Of a DNA stretch of 64,000 nt, positions 46,201 through 60,759 are shown one piece after another. The notes below the pieces were generated by a model that ran no database searches, was not told the origin of the DNA, and saw nothing but the letters and a program-made list of their open reading frames with translations. Source of the DNA: Bugula neritina (taxonomy: Eukaryota; Bryozoa; Gymnolaemata; Cheilostomatida; Bugulidae); NCBI GenBank assembly GCA_964035545.1, contig OZ037765.1:13944698-14008697 (forward strand), read 5' to 3'. The translations under genes were made by a program, and so were the position numbers. Every line of letters starts with the position of its first letter. Within the stretch, counting starts at the first letter, position 1.

Positions 46201-49200
46201 TTCTTTCCTGATACATTTTATCATGTTATTGTTGTGGAAGCTTTCTCACTACCGCTTTGCTATTATTCTCTAGATCACGTCACAACTGACTTGAAGCTTA
46301 TGATTGATGACACCCTCTTCACTAGTATTGAGATCACCTTTTATAGTTGCTCTAAGCACACCAGGTACCACATTATATGATAACTGTTTTCACATGATTT
46401 TAGACCCATAGTAGCCTCTCCAAAGACATTGTTGTGTGGAATATGCATTTTTATTTGTTGTAGCTGCACTTCTTGTGTCACAACCCTGTCAGACTTCTCA
46501 TGCAACTGGTGTCTGGGCTCACACCTGTGTTATGAGACTGGTTCTAACAATATCTGTGATGGGTCAGCAGTAACTAATACCCTGCAGTTGGTAGCTGGAC
46601 AACAAAGAGGTGCTGCCAGTTGCCCCAGAGTAGAGCCTTTAGATGATTCTATTTACTTGGTAGCTGCCGATGCTCACCCTGAAAACCTCAAGTTTAACCT
46701 CTACAACCAGCAGGTTGGTCATCTGAAGTGCTTTACATAAATCTTTACTATCACATTTGTATGTACTTATAAGTGTTTGTTTCTCTCTGTTATATACGGT
46801 CTGCGATGATTACTGCTGTATTATTTGGTAGGACACTGACTTGGGTTACACATGTGAACTAAGATGGGATAATGGGCAAACACTAAGTCTTGAAGCAATA
46901 GTCAGCCAATCTACCAACCCCAGCACTCTTGAATGCCTTGTACCTGATGAACAAAAGCTCGATTATGATGGACCTGAGAAGGTGATGAAGGTAAAAGTCA
47001 GGATTAAGATCAAAGATTCAGAAACTTACTTGGACAACAGCCAAGATTCATACAGTGAGTGTTGTCATTCTACATAGAATCATGATGCATATAACTTTTC
47101 TGCCGCTCATAGCTCTTGAGTTCAGAGCATGTTGTTTAATACTCGGTCTACTATACTGTAATGCTGTTAGAATATGGTACACAGCCCAATTTCTATTGCT
47201 CAGACAGAAGCAAATGCTACAGTTTTTTTTTACAATATATGTTAGACATGTGTAATAATGATTTGCTTCTATGTGTTGTTGCTTTTGATGGATTGTCAAA
47301 TGAGTTTCTATTTATGTCCAACTGCCAAATTTGACTTTTGGTCTTATCTGTCTAATCATGATCTAACAGCCATACACTGACAAATATGGCAACTACTTCC
47401 TCATTTCTTCTGCTATATTCATTTTCTATTGTCGTATACTAGGGAATACTGTTCTTTCTTGATTGCCATGCTCAGTGAATGAGTTGTTAGTTAAAGACTC
47501 AAATACTCATTGTAGTTGAGTTGTATAAGTGTGAATTGATGGAACAAACATGCAGCGAATGCCTCAGCTTGGATGTCAAGTACAACTGTGGCTGGTGCCG
47601 CTCCAAAGACATCCGAGAATGCAGAGTAGCAGACCACTGTCCTTCTGGAACATCTTTTTTAAAGTCCACTGAAGATTCTTGTCCAGATGTTGAAATAATA
47701 TCTGTATGTTGTAACGTGGTTACTTTTATATTTGACTACAATAGTTATCAAGCTCCGTTCTTGGCTCATTTCATTGCTGTTGTCATTGACCCAGTGATTG
47801 TTACCTCAGATCTATTTACTTGTAAAATTTGCTGCCTTAAAATTTATTTAGGAATAACTTTTATAATGAATTCACAAAGTTTTAGATCAGACTTTAAAAT
47901 ATAAATTAGGAAACTATAAGATTTAGATTATAACTGAACATAGATGACGTGATTCGTTGTCAAGACTTAAAATTTATTTTCATCAGTTATAGAAATCTAT
48001 TGTGTCAACTGGAAGTAGAAATTTAAGAAGGTGTGTTTCTACTTTGCTGCAGATCAACCCTTCCAATGGCCCTATTCAGGGCGGTACTCGGGTTACCATA
48101 ACTGGGGTCAACCTGGGCCAGTCCTACAAGGAAATAAGGAATGGAGTGTCTATTAAGAGGGATGCCGGTGATGTGATGTGTATAGTAGACGAGACAGGAA
48201 GTTATAATCCTTCTCTTGTCGTCTGCACTCTACAGAGTACGAGTGAACCCGGTGCTGGCCTCCTCAGGGTCAACATTCAGAGCACAGAGAGCCTGTTTGC
48301 CGAGTCTGGTGGTAACTTCTCCATTTTGGTACGTCATTAATTCAAGTTTCATATTCCAAGTTACCTGTATGTCTCACCACTCACACGGCTAATGCTTATA
48401 CTGTACAATCATGTCATTTCCATGAATTAATCTCATTTCAACTGCAGCCATCTCAAAATATAGAAACAGGTTATAGTTTTTACTTTGTTGGTGTGATCCA
48501 GTTCCCATGTCAGCTTGAACTCAGTTCAGCTATAGGTCCATCAGTCTATGGAGGTCAAAAAATGAGGTATAAAAATGGTAGACTGACCACAAATAGTTGA
48601 ATGCTACTAACTTAAAATATTACATTTATAGTACAAATAGAAATAACTGGTGCTAGTAATATTTGTGGTGCTAATCTAAACTGTCCAAGCAGTTCAAAGT
48701 GATTTATATATTGTGATGTCCACTTGTAGGCATGTAAATGGTTGGAATAAGGTTTTAAAAATTGTGATCACAATTGCTGATAGATATGAAATAACTCATT
48801 GTAGTCCAATATATGTACCCATAATAGCTAAAAGGCCGACAACCTAAATGTACATAAATAGCTCTTCTACTATATGGCAGTCGAGGGGGACAACTGAGCA
48901 ATGTCAGACTGATAGGGTTATACAAATATTTACATTGAAAATGACTTCATAACTGAACTGGCTGCAGTCCAACTGAGATAGATCTATGGAACCCAGGGAA
49001 TTTAGTATTGATTTGTGTTCAAATTTTTAGTCCTTAGCAATTTGAAATTGAAGTGAAAACGTTTGTATGTTTCAAACTTGTTGTGCACTTGAACTTGCTG
49101 TACCCAGCAGTTGACACCTTGATTGGGGCAGTTGAAGGTCAACATGAGTTGAATAGTTCAATAAAATGGGACTGCTTCTAGTCAATAATAACCTATTGTA

Positions 49201-52200
49201 CACACAGTGTTGGTATCCCTGATGTTTTGTTCCTGTAGACTCCACCAGTCAGCCCCTCAGGTATTGTGACTTCCTTTGCACCAACAGATACAGTTCACAC
49301 ACTGCCCTCTGCATGAGTAATGACTAATAGCATTGAACTTGTATCTCTAGGAATGTTTATAAGTTGCTGTTTCTAACCCAACTCACAACAGTTCAGTTTG
49401 CCAAGGATTTTGCTGAATATTGATAATACAGACTATGATAATGATTTGCTACACATATTTATCCTTATCAGTTTGTATGTTCTGTTAGTGTTTATGCAAT
49501 TCATTTTGAGTCACGAATGCTGGTATAGCACTTTTGTTGAGTCTTCGTTGCTGAACTGCTATCATTGTGAAGCTAGTCTGCAAGTATTAGTTGGTGTTGT
49601 ACTGACAGCGACCTCAACCAGGTCATGTGACCGTTATGCACCCTGGTTATGTTCTGCCAACTACCCCAAGTAACCTGTCATATATCCCCACAAACATGAT
49701 TTCTTCTCACATCAATATGCAGTAGCTATTAAATAGTGTACAAATTCCAAATTATATTGATGAATGCACAATACATAATCATGTTGGTACTAGTTGCTAC
49801 CTGCAACTAGTTGAAAATCTATAGTCACTGGGCATAAGATACAGGTGTATGAGGTATAGGTGCAGGTGTATTAGGTATAAGTTATAGGTGTATTAGGTAT
49901 AGGTACAGGTGTATTAGGTATAGGGTACAGGTATATTAGGTATAAGGTACAAGGTTAATGATCATATGCTGTAATAGAATATAACAGGATAAGGTACCAT
50001 ATGCTGTATGACTGAAAAATGCTGAGTATGTGTAGCACCTGCCCTACAATGTATAACTATGGCTCTATTGAGTGAATGAGCTCTTAATCATTGTACATTC
50101 CATTAGTTGTTAAGTTGTTGACACAATTTTATGCTTCTCTACTCCATAATGGGCAATTTGTATGACTACTGATTACAAGCCATATTATTAACTTAAGAGG
50201 ACATGAGTTATTTGATTTATCTTATGCAAATACACAATTGCTTCGCTGAGCATTTTCTCTATGTTGCGATCATTCTTTATTTTGTACTTGACAATTGAAT
50301 GCATTATTTTTAATTAAATTCTTTCATCAAAGTTAACTTGATTTTAGTAAATCATTCACTTATGATTTTAAGTTCTTCAGCTATTCCAGTGCTATATCAC
50401 AACACTCTGTATTTAGCTCATATAGTCTTCTTTCCCTATACATGTTATAATAACCACACAGCACATAACTACACACAACGATAACTACATAATGATGACT
50501 GCACAACACCACCTTCATGCTCTCTCTGTCGCTGCCCTTGATACATTGACCCTTGTTAGTTGGAAAACATACTCTTTACTGAAAGGTTTCCATAAAGTTT
50601 TCGTTGACTTAAAAGTTGAGTAGCTGTCACTACATTTATATCGTTCTCATGTGACAATGCTTAGTCATGTCTAGTGGGTGTTGAGACTGAATAGGCAACA
50701 AGTGTGGTGTGATGATACTAGTACGGTAGTTGGTTACAACTGATGGACATAGTATAGAATACAGTATAGTGTAGTCTGTTATAGTATAGAAGTATATTAG
50801 CAGCTGCTATGCTAGTGTAATATGGTGCAATAATTTAGTGTAGTGTGTGACATATTGCTATGGTGTATACATAACATGTATTGCCCACTACAATTATTTG
50901 TGCACATTGTATACACAGTCCTGTATTATGTATCATAACAATATCCAGTTACTGTGTTCACTCAGGTACCAAGTATTAGCAGTCTCTCTACCAACGAAGG
51001 CCCAGTTTCTGGTGGAACACGAGTCACTTTACACGGTGAGAATGTGAATATTGGAGGTGAAAGAATGGTGATAATGAAGCTGAGCAGTGGAGTAGAGTTG
51101 AACTGTAGTCTCGTAACAAGGTCAGTCAAGATAGTCAATGTGTTTGGACATTTAGCTCATTTAAGATGCATTTATTGGATCAGCATATCCACTAGTGTGC
51201 TGGTCAAGACCAAGATAACTGAAATTTACGACTTCTTTTTGGCCACTCTGTACCCCCATGTTGTGCTACTAAATGCTATGGATAGCCTGATGTATATGCT
51301 CAAGCCTGAAAGAACACAGGATATGCAAAATTAATTTATATGACGTCTCTGAAAATGCTTTGTATAGTCATTCATGCAGAAGGAAATTCATTGAACTTTT
51401 CGAGTGTTGCTAAAATATTATACAAACTTCAAACAATTTTTTCTCATTTATCATAATAATCAACTTATAATTCAGTATTAAATGCACGATCTTAGCTTTA
51501 GTCTTCTGTATACTAATGGCGTCGGAAGACAACTCCAAGCCAAAGTTAGCTGAGAGTGTCCTAGTTCTCTGTTTGTGTGCTATGCTGCAATAAACTTCAT
51601 TATAGTCTACTTTTACTAAACAGTTAAAATATTTCTAGAAGCAGCACCTAGTTGGAGGTAATTGAGTAAAGTATTTGTATGTACACATTGCTGTGCAAAC
51701 TTCAAACCCCAAACCAATGCACTCAGTTACCACCATCTCGGTGCTGCTGCAAGCAATTTTCAGAAAGCTATGTGGAGTGAATAAGGCCATTTTTGTAGAT
51801 TTAGGAGGAGGGGAGGGGGCGGGTAGTTGTATGTGGTTATGTCTTGCATTTTCTCACAGCTTACAATATGTTATATTTTAACAGCAATAACACCAATGAG
51901 ATGGTATTCTTAACTCCTCGAGTCCCTGCTGCAACTTATGTGACAGAAATAACACTCCGTCTAGATGATTATACTGATATCAAAACTAACCCATCCAGTG
52001 CTGAGTTTTACTACAGGGCGGATTCCACAGTTACTAAACTCAACACCTATCACGGCATCATTTCGTGAGTTGACCTGAATAACTTTCTCTCAGGAATTAA
52101 CTTTTCGATATGTTGACTGAGTATGAATAAATGTTTGATTTATATTTTATTAGGTTTACTGTTGAAATTTGCTTTCATTTTCGAATTTTAAGAAAATTTA

Positions 52201-55200
52201 AAATGTGACATTTATAGCAAAAAGTTATGCTCAAAGAATCCTTATAATTCTAGTGCAACTTGTCATTATGAAACTGTTTTCTAAGCTGTGCTATTGATAA
52301 CGGCAGTTTCACTCAAAGTTTAATAAAAACACGAATGCAATGGAACTGATTCCATGTAGCTTATACTCCAAGGGCCAAAGTTAATTTTCAATGCTTTTTG
52401 TCAAATCCCTTTTATGTTTGTGGGTTTAAAATTCAATAAGTCATTTGTAATGCTGGCACCCATATGTTACCCCAATAAATGTTTTTATTAAAGTATTTTT
52501 TTCATCTGAAATATCTAATACGTTTTTTTCTGGTTTTACACTCATTTACAGTACGTAAGAGTCATCATTACCCTAAAACACTTATGAAACTTGAGCTCAA
52601 ACCTGATTATCAAATTACTAGTATAGGTTTTACCTTTTTACTTTGCAAGTTATAGAAAGAGGGGCATGGAAAGTTATTTAATAGACTCTTCAGTTTTGTT
52701 GTGTTGATTCTGTCATATATCCTACTCAGAGGAGGCACCACTCTAACTGTCATATTTTCTACTCAGAGGGGGCACCACCCTAACTGTCATATATCCTACT
52801 CAGAGGGGGCACCACCCTAACTGTCATATATCCTACTCAGAGGGGGCACCACCCTAACTGTCATATATTCTATTCAGAGGGGGCACAACTCTAACTGTTG
52901 ATGGATCATCTTTCAACATAATACAAGAGCCACTGATGTATCTGGAACCTGTTGGTGACATGACACGAACTCGCCGAGCTACTGATAGTACACTAACCAA
53001 GGTTTTCGCTTGCTCCACTCCAGATTCTAACCACCTCAAGTGTGAACTGCCCACTATTCCTAGCTCATGGCCAGCTGACTCTAATGGAACAATCCGTTGT
53101 AATTATGGATTTATTCTAGATGGTATTCAGGTCAGTTCCTTACTGTACTTTCCAGTATCTCTTTGTAGCAGTGTAACCTTTGTGGTCTACAAGTACCTTT
53201 ACAGGTTTGCTATTAGCTGCAATGTGTTTATAATTTACTTAAACTTACGAAATATTTGTGATAAAGTATCTGAAGTATGGTGTACTATGTCGTGGATACT
53301 ACTACTTCTTGAACAGCATGCTATACTGTGTCAGTTGAGCAACCTTCTGTGCATATTGGTTTTCCTGTTTTATCATTTAAAGTTACATAATCACCTCTTA
53401 TACACTACATTTCCATGATTCACATTACGTGAATGGATTTTTCATTGGCCGTCATGGAAATGCGGTGATAGATCATGTAAGCACTACATTTTCATCTTTT
53501 ATTGTATTTGATTTAATGCAACTGTTTCACTTATGCATATTTCAGGAAACACAAGATCTTGCTACTAAAAATAAAAACACGTTCAATATAGGAAAAGACC
53601 CATCATTTACAGTCTTTGGCGAAGTGCCTTTAGCTGAGAATCTGAAGATTGAGGTTTGTATTATCTAGATCTGTCATAATAACAATTCTATTTGACTATT
53701 CAGTGTCGCTATCGTACTCTATTAGCACTAATAGATAATAGTCTCTTACCACTAGTTGTTACTACTGGCACTAATTCATAATACTTGCAGTACTCACTAG
53801 ATGGCAGTGGGCACTTTCACCGGGTCATTATCACCAGTTACTCCTAGTAGCTGTTGTCAATACTTGTGGTTTAGCCACTAATAGTTGGATTTTAGTGTAC
53901 CTAGTTTACTCATTTTATTATATAACTACTCACTCTGTAGAAGTATACTGTGATATTATCCGGAGTAAACATTCATGCTAACCTCATCTTTCACAGGGGG
54001 AGAATTTGTTATACATAGGCGGGCAAGACATAGTTCAACCAATAGTTCGAGTTGGCGTGGCTGGCTCTGGTGACAAATCAGGAACAGAGTTGGACTGTGA
54101 TGTCACAACTATACAGGATGACCTGCTGTACTGTGACATGCCGCAACTAGACTCACCATACAAGGAGTATGTAGTCACTGTGTACTACGGGAGTGTTGTC
54201 AGGGAAGAAGTCGGCACAGTTGTGGTCGCCTCTGACCCCCAGGTGCCAACGCTTACCATTGTTGCTATCGGTGTGAGCTGCGGTGTGCTCGTCATCATTG
54301 TCATCATCATAATTGTGGTGCTCAAGTGCAGGCTGAGTCAGACAGATCAAGGTATGAAAAAGCTACAGGACAAGATGGATAACCTGGAGATGACGGTAGC
54401 TAAAGAGTGTAAAGAAGGTACTTGTAATGCACCAGCTAGACCTGTTTTAGGTTATTGCTTATTAATTTTCTGAAGAGAAAGGCAACTTGGTATTTCCCCT
54501 TTTCTTTTAGATCTAATCCCAAGCATCCTTACCTGGTGTGAACACATTAGTCTATATTTACTGATCAAACATTTGTTGTTTTATATTGCAAGTATTTAGT
54601 CTTGGAGTGCCATTGCCTGGTGCTCATTGCAAGTATGTTGTAATTTATTTCCTCACCCAATATGTGTGTTGTTTAGCATTCACAGAGCTTCAAACTGATA
54701 TGACAGAAATGACTGCCGACATACAAGCATTGCATGGACTTCCATTTTACGAGTACAACCGGTACTGTGTGAAGGTGCTTTTCCCTCCCCTCCAAAGCGA
54801 GTATGAACACCCAGTGATGCGACCCTTAGAGGTGATGCACTTTTCTCGCTTTTATTAGGATTTTAAAATATTAGTGTCTTGTAGGGTAATAATATTTTAA
54901 TAATATTTCTCATATACTCAGTTCATTATTCAAGCAACACAGTAAGAGCACTAAGCAGTGGGAATATTTTTGACTGTTTTTACGTCCTATTTTAAACAAT
55001 TTCTGATAGCGTTGCGCAACTTGATGTCTCCAGGTTTCTGTGCAGCACGGCACATGGATGTATCTAATTGTGCAGCGCTATAAGAAATTTTATCTATGAC
55101 AAATTGGTATCTTCTATTGCTTCTCTAATATTATCATGGGTGGTATGCAGTTCAGCGAAGATAGGGATAGAGTGGAGCGTGGTATTCGTGAGTTGGCCTA

Positions 55201-58200
55201 TCTGATCAACAACAAAACCTTCCTCCTGACATTCATACGCACTCTGGAGCAGCAGCAAAAGTTCACTGTTTGGGATAGGGTAGAGCTAGGCTCTTTGATT
55301 TCAGTGGCCTTGCAGCCTAACATGGAGTATCACACAGAGTAAGTACACTAAGCGACTGTGTGTCACAAATCCAGTGAAACCCTGAAAAAATCTTTGTGAG
55401 GCTAATGGACTCTTGCACCTAACCATGCTGGCTGGCAGACTTCCTTTAAGTTGGTCTATCTGTCTCGTAGTGTGTGTGTGTGTGTGTGCGCGTGTGTGCG
55501 TGTGTGAGGTTGTTTCTATCAGCCTAATCAGTTGTACTTCTTTGAACAGTCCTTAAAACTTGTATTGCAAGGTACCTATATAGTAGCAATACTTTTTACA
55601 GGTAAAGGCAATTCTCAAAATAGGCTTATTTTGCCAATAATAAAAATAATTACTCTATGAGTTTTGTGTAAACATGTCTGCTTGTTATTTAGAAGTTGAC
55701 GCTGTCATTTCATGTTAAGGTTTAGTTTTAGAATCTGTGTCATAGATTCAATCATCAACATTTCTGTTTAATCTTTTACCAACAACCTGTAAATAATTAT
55801 ATCCCTTGTGAATATTATATTTTTAATTATTGCCAAACACTAAAATATATTTTCTTTTTGAAATCGATTTCAAAATCTTTTCAAGATATAGATTTTAGCA
55901 TTTATGTTTCCCACTCTGTTTGTAGCATCCTGAAGACTTTATTAGCTGAGCTGATAGAAAGAACCATGAATAATCCAAAGAAGGAGGCTAAAATTTTACT
56001 GCGAAGAAGTGAATCAGTTGCTGAGAAAATGCTTTCAAATTGGTTTGCCTTTCTCCTTCAGAAATTTTTAAAGGTATATATATATCCAAGACCTGTATTG
56101 TAATAAAACAAAGCCATGTGCTATATTGTTTTATCGAAGATTAGCTGTGGGTCTTGTTAAATTCCTCTCTGGTTCTTTAGGAGTGCGCTGGGGAGCCCCT
56201 GTATCTTCTATTTAGGGCTATCAAACAGCAACTAGACAAGGGACCTGTGGATGCTGTTACATCAGATGCCAAATACTCGCTCAATGAAGAAAAACTACTG
56301 AGGCAGATTGTGGAGTGCCGTCCTATTGTGAGTAACACAGCGTTTCCTTCACATGATCAGTTTATGTAGGGAAAATGCAGTTATTCTGAATATGTGCACA
56401 AATGCATCCATACCTACAAAAACTTACACATGCATACACTCATACATACATAAACACGCACACCCTCACACACCCATACATGCACGCACATTGGTACATA
56501 CACACGCCCACATACACACATAGATACACACAACAAATTATTTAGGGAGTTATAACTCTTTGATTTTAGACCCTCCGGTTCCGTAGTCCAGATGCTCACG
56601 CTGTACAGGACCCACAAACAGTAAAGGTACTCGACTGTGACACAATTTCTCAGGCCATTGATAAGATTCTGGACATCTTGTACAGAAATGCACCAAACAG
56701 CTCAAAGCCTGACCGGGATTCTCTAATTCTAGGTGAGTGAAATATTTAGACTTGGACTGAGCAGACAGTGGTACTTAGACTAAACTGTTACTGTTATTTA
56801 GACTAAACAGAAATATGTGATTTTAATTTTCATGCATTCAATGACTACATGGTAAATATTAGCAGGAGTGTAAGAGCAGGCTTTAAAGTCTAGAATTTTT
56901 ACATTGTATTGTACAACAATTTTCACAGTTGTGTATGTTATTCAAATAGCTAGTAGTTTTAGTGTGTGTTTTAGTGTGTGATCTAAAAATATCATTGAAA
57001 AAGCATCACCTCTTAAACCTTCAAAAGAGTTTTCTTTAAAATTGTTTTAGCAATGGTTTTCTTGTGGTTTTAAAAACTTGTGTATTAATTGCTGTAAATT
57101 CTACTGCACATTTAGAATGGGTGAAACCAAATGGAGAGCGTGTAGTTATGACAGATGATGACCCAGCGTTTAGCAAAGTGGAATCAGATCACTGCAAAAG
57201 ACTAGTCACTCTTCAGTGCTACAAGATAACGGATAATGCTACTGTAGCTCTCACACCCCGTCACCATGTAATGGACTCCAAGTCTAGTCTTCCTAAGCAT
57301 GGTAAGCTGGTTTCAAGTTTCAATCTTAGTCAGTGTGTATAGCGGAAGCAAAATTTCTAACATCGCAAGTTTGTCTGTTATTTAATACTGCTCACTTTAG
57401 TTTATTATTTTTACATATTCACTGATTACTTGCAATGGTCAGTTGCATAGATTACGCTACTAAGAAGGTTAATCATCATTTACACCATTAAGAGTTACAA
57501 AAGCTCAATTATTAATATAAATTTTATAGTTCTACCATTATTCTGAAATTTTTTTAAGAACCCAGTCTTGTTACACATGTGGCATTAGAGAGCACTTGCA
57601 TAATGAAGGCATACTTTTTGTTGACCAAATGATAGAACTTTATCATCGCTTTTTATTTTTATACATAATGTTAAATATTCTGTGTGTTGAAATTAAATCA
57701 TGTAATTGATTATAATTTATACCATCATTATTAGAAGTTTGCTAATTCATGTGTACATATTGTGACTATGGCATGTATGCTACACATGCTGATTAGTAAC
57801 TCTACTGTTTGTGTTCTGCAGCACCTATAAAACGATCATTCTCATATAAAATATATGAGTACATGATCTCTAACCTATCATGGTCATCATCAATGGATGA
57901 TGACATGAGTATTTGTAAGTCAGCAATTTGTTGTACGCTTTTCAGTTATGCAGCACATAATAACACTTATTTCACTGATCTTTCTATACATTTATGCTTT
58001 TTACTGTTGTTTACTTGTTTTTAGTTAGTTTTTATGTGATAACAATCATTACTTGTTTAATAGTGTCAGTTTTGTGATTTTGTGTTGTGGGTTTTTTTTT
58101 GGGGGGGGGGGGGGGGAGGAGAGTTAGTTGTGGTTTTGTGCTTTTTCCAATGTAAAGGTTAATTGATGTTTTTAGGCTGTACAAATGGAGATATCATGAA

Positions 58201-60759
58201 GCAAGGGAGGGGTAAAAGAAACAAGTTTTTGGCTCTAACAGAGTTTTAATTAGAGTTTTTAACTGCCTGGGGTAGAACAATTCAATGCAGCTTTTTGGTA
58301 TACTACCTATTTCTAACGCAATGATTGTTAGATAAAGAGGTCTGTCAACAGGCTTTACTTAGAGAAATGCAGTGTTTGAAGTAACAAAAGAATAAATGAA
58401 CATTTTGCTTTATGAAATTTGACTAAAAATTCAAATGAAAATGACTTCTAAGAATATGTTGACAGATACTAGCAGTTCAAGTGGAAATTACCATGGTTCA
58501 GCTACTGGGGACAGCCTGTCTAGAGCCAATAGCACTAACAATATTCTAGATCCTGCAAGTGCTAAGCAGAAAGTCCTTCCATACCATTTGGTAAGCACAC
58601 ATGTTGATTTACATTTAAATTTCGAAGTAAAGATCTGCAAACTAAATAAGCTGACTTTGCACTTGCAATAGAGGCCTATCGATAACAAACATATTTCTTT
58701 ATACAGCAGCATAGATGCCTTTTATGTCTGCCAAAACCAATATTAGAAATGAATGCAGAAATAACATTTACATTTTCAACGGTGATTCTCCGAGTTGAAG
58801 TAGTTTAGCTCTATAATTTTCCACATAGTATTCTAACTGTGCAATCTCAAACTATTTTTTCTAGTCTATACAAACCTAAAATATTGCACTTGAATAAATT
58901 TAAAGTGATTTATTAGGTTTTTTCAATAATTTTTAAAGGTGAAGCCATCAGAGGCTGATGTGCACCAAGAAGGAGACAGAAATAAAATGGTGTCTGAGAT
59001 TTATCTCACAAGGTTGCTGGCAACTAAAGGAACGCTTCAACAGTTCGTTGATGATTTGTTTGAAACAATATTCAGCACGACCCATCGGGGTTCTGCGCTT
59101 CCACTTGCTATAAAATACATGTTTGATTTTCTTGATGACCAAGCTCTGCTGCACAATATTGGAAATGTTGATGTCATACACTGCTGGAAGTCTAACAGGT
59201 ATCAACTATTCAGGGTGTACAGTTATTAGTTGTCTTCTCATGACATTTATAGCAAATTTTTCTGTTGCCTAATTACTTCACAAAATAACACTATTTGCAG
59301 TTTTTTATCTGCAAGGTAAAAACATTTAATTTCAATTTTATGTTATATTTTCCCTACAATTATAACTTTTATATAGGTAGGTTTGTACTGTAACAATTGT
59401 TGGAAAGCAATAGTAATTTGTAATTGTTCAACTCATTTTGCAAACTTTAGAGTATTCTGTAATTTTTATACAATTTAAAGGAAACAAATTGTCAAATCGA
59501 GGAACGATTGTGAATCTTTTACTTTATGCTTTGTAGCTTACCGCTGAAATTCTGGGTCAGTGTAATAAAGAATCCCGACTTTGTATTTGATATTCACAAG
59601 TCAAATATTGTGGATGCTTGCCTCTCAGTTGTTGCACAAATCTTTATGGACAGCTGCTCTACCAGTGAATATCGACTGGGGAAAGAGTCCTCATCCAGTA
59701 AACTTCTGTATGCCAAGGACATTCCAAAATATCGAAGACTGGTGGAAAGGCGAGTTCATTTTTATAAGACATAAGTTTTAAGGCTCTGCTACCAGAGAAC
59801 ATTAACTATTGGACTATTTAGAATTAGTGGTTGCCAGTTTAATAAATTGCAGCATCTCTCACGGCCACCCCAGGTACACTTTGGCTATTCTCTCTAAACA
59901 GCAATTAAAAGAATATTTAAGACAGCATTTCAAAAAAACTAATTTCAGATCAAAGCTTTAGCATCATATAGCAGTTGGAAATTGATAATTCAGTCGATAA
60001 TAATAATTTTAATAGATGTCCATTTGGTTATTTCACGTGGTATTTGTCTCATCATGAAATTCTAATTGAATAGCTCATCCCTTGAAATTGCTGGGGTTGA
60101 ATTAATATTGTCCATGACTTTTATAGGTACTATTCTGACATAAAATCAATGCCAGCCATTAGTGATCATGAAATGGCAGCTGTATTAGCCGAAGAATCAC
60201 GACAACATCGCAATGAGTTCAACAACAGTGCTGCCATCTTTGAATTGCATAAATACATCACTTCCTATAAATCTGAGGTAATTTGCGTACTTGCAGCTTA
60301 TCTTTTATTCAATTTCAAATAGCCTACCGATGCTTTTATTCACTATTTTGTAGTTGATGTACATTGCTTAGATTAAACGAGTTAATTCAATTTTTTAATG
60401 AAATTGCTAATTAGGGTAAATGCCCTACATTTTACACAGTAGATTGAAAATCTTAAATGTCTTTTATGGTAAATAAAAAATATGGAATTTTGCTTGAAAT
60501 TTAATAACTGCTACAGGTTGACAAAACTATTGTTTTTGTTGAGTATTTCAGCAAAACATTTTGTTTTGATAGTTTTTTTAAATATGAAATTATTCACCAC
60601 TGCTTTGTATTATGCAGGGGCATGTTAGTAAATGAAACCTATTTTTTATAATTTCAGATAATGGATGCTTTGAAAGAAGATGAATTTGCCAGAAAGAACC
60701 ATTTAGCCGAGCGTCTTTTTGATGTCAATAATTTGCTCAACATTTCTAGACTAACTTGA
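43240..60759 (+). CDS. Plexin A-type semaphorin receptor (27 coding exons)
   Basis: Exons: 43240-44286, 44451-44663, 44774-45009, 45101-45251, 45954-46149, 46274-46364, 46464-46713, 46832-47054, 47516-47703, 48053-48328, 50966-51120, 51885-52064, 52878-53130, 53546-53653, 53997-54417, 54677-54831, 55151-55338, 55926-56073, 56181-56327, 56570-56732, 57116-57301, 57822-57914, 58466-58590, 58939-59198, 59537-59749, 60127-60277, 60658-60759. The total is 5,919 nt, 1,972 aa, all in phase. Order: signal peptide ([13 protein letters not shown]), sema domain (to ~470), three PSI domains (CGWC, CNWC and CGWC cores), four IPT domains (GGTRVTI, GGTRVTL, GGTTLTV, GENLLYI), a transmembrane helix (~1274-1298), then the split cytoplasmic GAP. 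The GAP carries [13 protein letters not shown] (Arg ~1470), [20 protein letters not shown] and PAISDHEM. The last motif and tail favour plexin A over B. Plexin A binds semaphorins and inactivates Rap/R-Ras in axon guidance. Upstream TTTTTTAG suggests a 5' non-coding exon. AATAAA is at 61102. Confidence 0.93.
48329..50965. other. Plexin intron 10
   Basis: Long intron between the exons for the first and second IPT domains. Apart from the minisatellite at 49836-49950, no exon or named repeat is seen. Confidence 0.6.
49836..49950. repeat. Minisatellite, AGGTGTATTAGGTATA-type units
   Basis: Five to six imperfect units of about 22 bp (GTGTATTAGGTATAGGTACA and variants) in plexin intron 10. Confidence 0.85.
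51121..51884. other. Plexin intron 11
   Basis: No further exon is needed between the flanking phase-2 ends. A G-rich stretch (GGAGGAGGGGAGGGGGCGGG) lies near 51804-51823. Confidence 0.6.
52711..52895 (+). repeat. Five 37-bp tandem units spanning a plexin splice acceptor
   Basis: Units at 52711, 52748, 52785, 52822 and 52859 each contain the end of intron 12 (CCTACTCAG or TATTCAG) and the start of exon 13 (AGGGGGCACCACCCTAAC, coding GGTTLT). Only the last acceptor (exon from 52878) keeps the plexin frame directly, because 37 is not a multiple of three. The upstream units are decoy copies of the 3' splice site. Confidence 0.93.
55470..55508. repeat. (TG)n microsatellite in a plexin intron
   Basis: GTGTGTGTGTGTGTGCGCGTG array between the exons ending 55338 and starting 55926. 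Confidence 0.9.
56418..56532. repeat. CA-rich microsatellite in a plexin intron
   Basis: Interrupted ACATACACAC and ACACACCCATACATGCA units between the exons ending 56327 and starting 56570. Confidence 0.85.
58097..58116. repeat. Poly-G tract in a plexin intron
   Basis: About 18 consecutive G after a T run, in the intron between the exons ending 57914 and starting 58466. Confidence 0.9.
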
